NCBI GenBank assembly: GCA_002728175.1
Contig: PBVH01000006.1
Location: 4,577-12,439 of the forward strand
Length of the DNA stretch: 7,863 nucleotides
Direction: 5' to 3'
Source of the DNA: Flavobacteriales bacterium
GTDB lineage: Bacteria > Bacteroidota > Bacteroidia > Flavobacteriales > BACL11
The translations under genes were made by a program, and so were the position numbers. Positions 1-6,300 of this stretch are shown one piece after another (position 1 is the first letter of the stretch; each line of letters starts with the position of its first letter). The notes under the pieces were generated by a model. The model worked only from the letters and a program-made list of their open reading frames with translations, did no database searches and was not told where the DNA came from.

Positions 1-1113
1 ATTCATATTCCATACTGCAAAAAAAAATGTATCTACTGTGATTTTTACTTTAAGATAAATGCAGATGACATACATGACATGATAAGTTGTATTAAAAAAG
101 AACTTGTTAGTAGAAAAAATTATCTAAAATCTAGTCGCATTAATACTATTTATTTTGGTGGAGGAACTCCATCAATATTAACTAAACAAGATATAAAAAC
201 AATATTAAAAACTATTTATGATAATTATAAGGTAAGTGAAAATCTAGAAATTACTCTTGAAGCAAATCCTGATGATTTAAATAGAAAAAAAATAGCAAAT
301 TTTTTTAATATTGGTATCAATAGGCTAAGCATAGGAGTTCAATCTTTTAAGGATGATGATTTAATTTTTTTAAATAGAAATCATTCACGAGTAGACGCCA
401 TAAGGTCTATAAAAATGGCTCAAGAAATAGGCTTCAAAAATATTAGTGTCGATTTAATGTATGGTCTTCCAAAACAGAGTTTAAAGGATTGGGAAGATAA
501 TTTAAATTTGCTTTTTGATCTAAATATTCAACATTTATCTGCATATATGCTAACATTAGAGAAAAAAACAAAACTTTTTGAATATGTAAAAAAAAATAAA
601 GTCAAAATGATTGATGATTTAACCATAATTAATCAATACTATAGATTGTTAAGCATAGCAAAAAAAAATAATTTTGTACAATACGAAATTTCAAATTTTT
701 CAAAAAACAACACTTTATCTAAACATAACACTTCTTATTGGCAGAACAAATTGTTTTTAGGAGTTGGTCCATCTGCACACTCATTTGACAATAAATCAAG
801 ACGGTGGAATATAGCATCCAACAAAAAATACATTGAAAAATTAAATAACAATAATATATATTTTGAAGAAGAAGTATTAACTATTAGTCAGAAGTTCAAT
901 GAGTATATTTTAACAAATTTAAGAACAAAATGGGGTATAAATATCAATACAATTACATCACGTTTTGGAGGTAAATATGCTTCGCATACAAAAAAAATGA
1001 TACAAAAGTGGAGTGAAAAAAATTATATAAAAGAAAATAATGAAATAGTAATTTTAACAGACAAAGGATCAGTATTTGCTGATAAAATTATAAGTGATTT
1101 ATTTCTTGTTTAG
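1..1113 (+). CDS. hemW: HemW, radical SAM heme chaperone (coproporphyrinogen III oxidase-like), 5' end cut by window edge
   Basis: The frame is open from base 1 and 370 residues are visible. It begins IHIPYC, which in this family lies about five residues after the start, so only a handful of residues are missing; the first in-frame ATG at 79 is internal because the radical-SAM cluster lies upstream of it. Visible: CKKKCIYCDF (Cys 6, 10, 13, binding the 4Fe-4S cluster), GGGTPS at 53-58 (SAM site), LEANPDD at 86-92, DLMYGLP at 151-157, HNTSYW at 242-247, GVGPSAHS at 254-261, and a C-terminal HemW-type region ending in LTDKG...FADKII. The CxxxCxxCxF form (Phe after the third Cys) is the HemW version; true HemN oxidases have a fourth Cys there. 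Family knowledge: HemW binds heme and delivers it to target proteins in the cytoplasm and is not a proven oxidase. The DNA is very A-rich. The gene ends with TAG inside the last codons of the convergent glycosyltransferase. Confidence 0.95.
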   Translation: MHIPYCKKKCIYCDFYFKINADDIHDMISCIKKELVSRKNYLKSSRINTIYFGGGTPSILTKQDIKTILKTIYDNYKVSENLEITLEANPDDLNRKKIANFFNIGINRLSIGVQSFKDDDLIFLNRNHSRVDAIRSIKMAQEIGFKNISVDLMYGLPKQSLKDWEDNLNLLFDLNIQHLSAYMLTLEKKTKLFEYVKKNKVKMIDDLTIINQYYRLLSIAKKNNFVQYEISNFSKNNTLSKHNTSYWQNKLFLGVGPSAHSFDNKSRRWNIASNKKYIEKLNNNNIYFEEEVLTISQKFNEYILTNLRTKWGININTITSRFGGKYASHTKKMIQKWSEKNYIKENNEIVILTDKGSVFADKIISDLFLV

Positions 1114-2199
1114 AATCTCTAAAAAATACTCTTCGTATTTATCAACAATGATACGCCAACTATATAATTGATTTATTTTCTTAGAATTATTATCAATAAA
1201 CTTATTTTTATGTAATAATAAGTTACTTTTATTTAGAATTTTAGTAACCTCATATGCAGAATTAAAATAAAAAGCATCGTCATTTATAACTGATCTATTA
1301 AATCTATTTTTGTGAGCTAGGATTAAAGCTTTTGCTGCCATAGCCTCTAACAATGCCGGGTTTGTTCCTCCTACAGAATGTCCATGTATATAACAATATG
1401 AATAATACCTGATACTATCAAGGCATTTTTTATCATAAATACCTCCTAAAAATTTAATATCATAACCTCTATATTTATCTTTTAAAAAATCTCCGTAATC
1501 TGTTAGGTGATTTCCCACAATATAATATGGCATTTTAATTTTGCTATTAATGTATCCGTCACAAATCATTTCTATATTGTTTTCTGGCTCAAGTCTGGCA
1601 ATTGTTACTATATAATTTCCTTTACTCATTTCATATTTTTGCAAAAAAGATATATCTGGTTTTGCTACAGGAACAGTGCCGTATTCTATTTTTCTAGAAC
1701 CAACATTATACCTTTCCAACAAATAATCTTTTATTGCATGATTATCAGCAATTAAGTAATCAGAATATTTTACACCATATTTTTCTAATAATCTTGTTAG
1801 TTTTTGTACCAGTATATTCCACTTTGATCGTTTCCATTCCAAACCATCTATGTTTGTTACAATCGTCTTTCCTCTATGTTTACAAAATATTATTGAAAGT
1901 GCTGCGGTAATTAGCCCTAGCTGTAAGATAATATCAAAATCCTTTTTTGTTGCATCTTTTAAACATAAATAATCATAAATAAAATTTGAAGCTGATTTGC
2001 CCAAAATATTTTGCGGACTATTTTTTTTGATAATTTGAACGCCCTTATAAAATTGTTTATTAAAAGGGTGAAAAGATGGTGAGTAAACAGCAACTGTATG
2101 ACCTTTTTTAACTAACCCAACCGATAAAAATTCAGCACACTGTTCAAACCCTCCGTAATTGTTTGGTATTCCTCTGGTTCCTAGAATTGCAATCTTCAT
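1099..2199 (-). CDS. GT4-type glycosyltransferase with DUF1972 N-terminal domain (rhamnosyltransferase-like)
   Basis: A complete 366-residue cytoplasmic protein of ordinary family length. The N-terminus MKIAILGTRGIPNNYGGFE is the hallmark of DUF1972 glycosyltransferases and fixes the ATG at 2197-2199. The C-terminal Rossmann half has IARLEPENN at 200-208 (nucleotide-sugar side) and GHSVGGTNPALLEAMA at 273-288. The usual GT4 EX7E motif keeps its second Glu (E285), but the first position is Gly277, which I recall as usual for this subfamily. Characterised relatives include rhamnosyltransferases of capsule and O-antigen pathways, so the likely role is moving a sugar from a nucleotide donor onto a growing surface polysaccharide; donor and acceptor cannot be read from sequence. 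No signal peptide or membrane segment is evident. It stands alone rather than in a visible polysaccharide cluster, converging on hemW with a 15-bp overlap. A TATATTTG element lies 19 nt upstream of the ATG. Confidence 0.9.
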   Translation of the reverse strand: MKIAILGTRGIPNNYGGFEQCAEFLSVGLVKKGHTVAVYSPSFHPFNKQFYKGVQIIKKNSPQNILGKSASNFIYDYLCLKDATKKDFDIILQLGLITAALSIIFCKHRGKTIVTNIDGLEWKRSKWNILVQKLTRLLEKYGVKYSDYLIADNHAIKDYLLERYNVGSRKIEYGTVPVAKPDISFLQKYEMSKGNYIVTIARLEPENNIEMICDGYINSKIKMPYYIVGNHLTDYGDFLKDKYRGYDIKFLGGIYDKKCLDSIRYYSYCYIHGHSVGGTNPALLEAMAAKALILAHKNRFNRSVINDDAFYFNSAYEVTKILNKSNLLLHKNKFIDNNSKKINQLYSWRIIVDKYEEYFLEILNKK

Positions 2200-2218
2200 T
2201 ATTATTTAAGGTTTATTA

Positions 2219-2226
2219 CAAATATA
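2219..2226 (-). promoter_or_regulatory. Possible Bacteroidota -7 promoter element for the glycosyltransferase
   Basis: On the minus strand these bases read TATATTTG, an exact match to the Bacteroidota -7 consensus TAnnTTTG, ending 19 nt before the glycosyltransferase ATG. That would give a very short leader of roughly 12 nt. I see no clear TTTG/TTG -33 box at the expected 19-21 nt spacing, so the call rests on one box in an A+T-rich region where chance matches are easy. Confidence 0.4.
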
Positions 2227-2379
2227 AAAAACTAAATACTATTTTGATTTAGTTGTTTTAATCTTACATTAAGGCCATAATTGATTAATTAACAAAATTA
2301 TGTTCACATCTTGTTGCATAATTAATCGAAATCAACATTATACAGTTTTATATTTGCGCTGTCGTAATACTTGTTTTGG

Positions 2380-2406
2380 GTTGTACATTACCTTTTATAG
2401 TACAAC
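2380..2406. repeat. Perfect 7-bp inverted repeat (GTTGTAC / GTACAAC)
   Basis: GTTGTAC at 2380-2386 is mirrored exactly by GTACAAC at 2400-2406, with a 13-nt A+T-rich loop. It sits 3 nt from the terminator hairpin. It could be a protein-binding palindrome, a second hairpin of a short transcript, or chance. It is too far downstream of the PorP/SprF gene on the minus strand to be its operator. Confidence 0.4.
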
Positions 2407-2409
2407 ATA

Positions 2410-2435
2410 AAAAGCCCTCATAAATGAGGGCTTTT
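2410..2435 (-). terminator. Rho-independent terminator of the cargo-PorP/SprF operon
   Basis: An 11-bp perfect stem (AAAAGCCCTCA pairing with TGAGGGCTTTT) closes a TAAA loop. Read on the minus strand it lies 22 nt past the PorP/SprF stop codon and runs into TTTTT, as expected of an intrinsic terminator. The flanking A and T runs make it potentially bidirectional, but no plus-strand gene lies immediately upstream. Confidence 0.88.
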
Positions 2436-2457
2436 CCTTTATAATATTAGTATTATT

Positions 2458-3372
2458 CTATTTGTTTAATCTTTCCTGACTTAGACTAAGAAATTTAATG
2501 CCTAAAACAAATTCATTTGTCATCCCTAAATCATTTAATAAGTCGGCTGAATAACCAATAGTGTAGCGATCACTTATTGTATAACCAGCTATTGCTGAAA
2601 TATCTCCATTACTTCTATAGCTAGTACCTATCCATAGCTTATCGTCCCATACCCCTCTAACTCCAATATCAAACTGATTAACAGTTGAAGTGCTTTTAAA
2701 CAGAAGAGTAGGTTCAATTGACCAAAACGGATTTATCTCATGCTTATATGCCCCTACTATATAATAATGCCTATCTAACTTGCCATCACCATCAGTATCG
2801 TCTTGAGAGCCTATCACATTTCTATCCTTATGATCGACATTGTTCGCTAAAAGTTGTGGGACAGATAAACCCGCATACCAATTTTTTGAATAAAAAACGG
2901 TTCCAAATGTTGCATCCGGCAATGAACGAACAACATCGCCACCTAAAAATAGTGGGTCGTTTGGGTCCTGTACTGTAGTTTGATCTTTTATAATCCTATA
3001 CTGTAAGAAACCTGCCGACAAGGATAAGGATACTTTGATTTGATCAGACAATTTAGTGTGGTATGAATAAGATACATTACCACCTATTCTACTTAATGCT
3101 GCAGCTTGATCACTATACACCGACCCTCCGATTCCAATGGTTTCAGATCTTTTACCATAAATACTTAAAACCGTAGTTTTCGGGGCATCGGGAACACCAA
3201 CCCACATATTACGTACTGTTGTATTTAGCTGATAATAATCATATACTCCAGCAAAAGCTGGGTTGATTGCATAATTATTTTCCATATACTGTGTTATCTG
3301 CGGTAACTGCTGCGCTTTTATAATAACGCTTAATGGGACTGTAAATAATAATATTAATATAAGTTTTTTCAT
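2458..3372 (-). CDS. PorP/SprF-family type IX secretion system outer-membrane protein
   Basis: 304 residues, the usual length for the family. The start is fixed by a signal peptide: Lys2-Lys3, a hydrophobic stretch at 4-18, and cleavage near Ala20-Gln21. The mature N-terminus QQLPQITQYMENNYAINPAFAG (start to residue 42) is the family signature: the QxxQYM...NPAxAG pattern is diagnostic. The remainder is alternating short beta strands ending in NEFVLGIKF, consistent with an outer-membrane beta barrel followed by a ten-residue tail. Family knowledge: SprF is required for secretion of the adhesin SprB, and paralogues pair with other type B sorting-domain cargo. Here the gene begins 15 nt after the stop of such a cargo gene, with no room for its own promoter, so the two are co-transcribed and probably dedicated partners. 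An unusual Asp-rich loop, DDTDGDGKLD, occupies residues 191-200. The number of paralogues in the genome is unknown, so I give no gene symbol. Confidence 0.94.
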   Translation of the reverse strand: MKKLILILLFTVPLSVIIKAQQLPQITQYMENNYAINPAFAGVYDYYQLNTTVRNMWVGVPDAPKTTVLSIYGKRSETIGIGGSVYSDQAAALSRIGGNVSYSYHTKLSDQIKVSLSLSAGFLQYRIIKDQTTVQDPNDPLFLGGDVVRSLPDATFGTVFYSKNWYAGLSVPQLLANNVDHKDRNVIGSQDDTDGDGKLDRHYYIVGAYKHEINPFWSIEPTLLFKSTSTVNQFDIGVRGVWDDKLWIGTSYRSNGDISAIAGYTISDRYTIGYSADLLNDLGMTNEFVLGIKFLSLSQERLNK

Positions 3373-3387
3373 CTTTACTATTTTAAA

Positions 3388-6300
3388 TTATCTTATAAGA
3401 GTAATGGATCCTTTAAGCAGCTCTGTTCCATCGTTATGGTCAATTACATAATAATATGCTCCAATTGGCGCATCTTTACCATCAATTTTTCCATCCCAAC
3501 AATTAGGAGAACAGTTGTCTTCAAAAATAAGTTCTCCCCATCGATTATAAATTTGCACTTTATTACCACTAAACTGATCAATATCTTCAACAAACCAATA
3601 ATCGTTGAAGCCATCTCCATTTGGAGAGAATGCATCTACAGGTTGAGAGCCAACAACCACATATAATGAATCATAATCCTTACATCCATTAGTATTTTCT
3701 ACATACACCCAAAACCATGTAGACTGTGTAATATCATCATACATAAATTCTCTTTCGGTGGATAAAGTGTCTCCAAATTTATTTGTCCATAAATATTCAC
3801 TGAACGATGCTGAAGAGCTAAGTGTAATTGTACTTCCAGGGGCAACGTTGTTATCTGGTGATACAGTAGCTGCTGCATTGACATCATCTTTTTCAATTGT
3901 CACATCAATTGAAGTAACACAACCATTTACATCGGTTATATTTAGAGTTAAAATCTCCATTGGCAACCATGATATATCGCTAAATATTTCTAGAGAAGAT
4001 GTGTTTGCTATTGTATCTTGAGATCTTGTCCAGAAATATGTACATCCATCACACTCCTCAACTGGAATCTGAATTAAACCACCCTGACATACAATATCTG
4101 AAAATGTATTTGAGTTATCAGGCAAGAATATGTTTTCATAACCTCTCACCCTAGTTGAGGCATCTACAGTACACCCATTTTTATCAGTAACTAATACACT
4201 ATAATCAGCTAAACCAACATCAGGAACTTCAACAAATGTTGTTCCTGAGTTTCCAGAACCTGTTGGTGAAGTAATACCACTAGTATTACCGTTAACATTA
4301 TTAAACGTATAAGAGTAATCAGCAGTACCACCTGAGATATAGACTGACAATAACGCAGAATTATCACATGTTCCATTAACCCCATCTAAAATAATAGATA
4401 GCGGTTCATTAGGCTGATCAACATAAATATCTCCAGTAACATAAGTACATCCAAAATAATCTGTTACTTCAATTTTATAAATACCAACAGTTAAGCCACT
4501 AAAATCAGCAGAAGGATTATTAATAACTGAGGAAATCACATTACCATTTTCATCAAGTAAAACATACTCATATGTACCAGGAATTCCAGGTATTAAAGTA
4601 CCACCTGTAGCTGTAACTTCTATAGTTCCTGTTGAACCTCCATAACATTTAACATTACTAACAAAAATATTAGACAATGGTATATCTAACTGTTGTGGTT
4701 CGGTTAAATCATAATGAGCTGTATCAGTACATCCATTGGCATCTTCTACAAAAACAGAATAAACTGCCGGTGCAAGGCCATTAACGGTACTTGTTAGTTG
4801 GTTGTTTAATATTGTACCTTGTGACCAGGTAAAATTATATGGGCTAGTTCCACCAGTTGATAAAGCTCTTAACTCACCATCAGAACTACCATTACATGAA
4901 ACTGGCTCAATTAAATCAATTGTTGCATTTAATATCTCCGGCTGATTTAAAACAAATTCTTTAGTAACTACACAACCTGCCATATCCGTTACCGTACAAG
5001 AATAAGTACCAGTACATAGCCCTATAGCTGTTTCTGTAGTTTGTGATAACACATCATTCCACTGATAGTAATATGGTGCCTGTCCTACTACTTGAGAAGA
5101 ATCACCTCCGCTAACTACAATTGTAATAGAACCATCGCAGTATCCATTACAAGATGGTTCGACAGAAGTAAATACTGTAGCAATAGAATCAATTGCTAAA
5201 ACATTTGATCCAATCGCCCAAGAAAAGTTTGCTTGACATCCATTATCATCAGTAACATTAAGTGAGTAAGAATCAATTGGATCAATACATAAGTTTTGTA
5301 TAGCAAATGATGTTCCAATTATAGTACCTACTGTTGATGTTCCTTCATACCATTGATATTGATAGTTCGTACCAATTCCTTGTCCTACACCACCTGAAAT
5401 CACAGCATTAATAGCACCAGTACAAGCACCTTCACAAAGAACTTCTGTTATTGTTGAGTTTGATGCACTTATAGGGTCAGGAGCAGCAAAATAAATATTA
5501 GTGTCGACCAAACAGTTGTTAGCATCAAAGATTTCAAATAAATGCCAACCCTCATTAATATTTGACCACGCATATGTTGATATTGTTGTATTAGAATTTA
5601 ACGAATCTCCATCTAATATAATGGTATAAATTGGATCTCCTCCACTAACCGCTATAAAAGCAGTATCTAAATCACCATCACACAAAATTTGATAATTGTT
5701 ATAATTGTTTGTTGATACTGCAAATTGCATAGGAGATGGCTCTGTTACGGTAAAAGCATATGAATTAGCACAGTTATTTGAATCATAAATTTCTATAGTA
5801 TGTACTCCTGGATCAAGTCCAGTAAATACATATCCCGTTGGACATGATGGATTTTGATTATTACACAACCATGAAGGATATCTTGTTGAACTGCCATCTA
5901 TTGAATATTCGTATGGCCAAGTACCACCTGTTGCGACAATATCCCAAACGTAGCCATCATCAAAACCATGACAACTTAAATTTTCCCACTGAACATTTAC
6001 AATATAAACAGAATCTACATCAAAAATTTCAAATGTATCTCTGTCTATACATCCAATACCATCTTGTACATGAGCAACGTAATTACCAGGGCTCAAACCT
6101 TGATTAAAACCTAAATTACCTTGTGCAGTTATAATTGAAGGTGTAGAAGGATCATAAATTGTATATAAATAAGGTAATGGCTCAGGGCCTGTTGCAACAA
6201 TATCCACGCTTCCATTATTATAATTGTAACATGTAATTTGAGTTATCACTAATGAATCTATTTCGACAGAAATAGTTGGTTCAGAAATAGTGATTGAATC

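Larger units (their letters stand above)
2349..2440 (+). ncRNA. Speculative short plus-strand RNA ending at the 2410-2435 hairpin
   Basis: On the plus strand TATATTTG (2349-2356) matches the Bacteroidota -7 consensus. It is followed by about 80 nt that contain no convincing coding frame, then the GTTGTAC hairpin (2380-2406), then a G+C-rich hairpin ending in TTTTCCTTT. Together these would make a two-hairpin RNA starting near 2361. No -33 box is visible at correct spacing, and the terminator is fully explained by the minus-strand operon, so this is only a candidate. Confidence 0.15.

Noticed and set aside
79..1113. hemW starting at the ATG at 79
   Set aside because: The essential CxxxCxxC cluster is encoded in frame at 16-39, upstream of this ATG, so the gene begins before base 1.
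1124..1140. Hairpin AAATAC-loop-GTATTT just after the hemW stop
   Set aside because: The stem is only 6 bp and nearly all A-T, with no T run after it on the plus strand. It is explained by the KYEEYF codons of the glycosyltransferase.
2276..2302. Inverted repeat CATAATT / AATTATG in the intergenic region
   Set aside because: All but one pair per arm are A-T in a very A+T-rich stretch. A match of this size is easily due to chance and nothing else supports a site.
3436..4021. Small overlapping frames on both strands within the cargo gene
   Set aside because: They are shadows of a strongly supported long gene, have no family features and no plausible initiation context.
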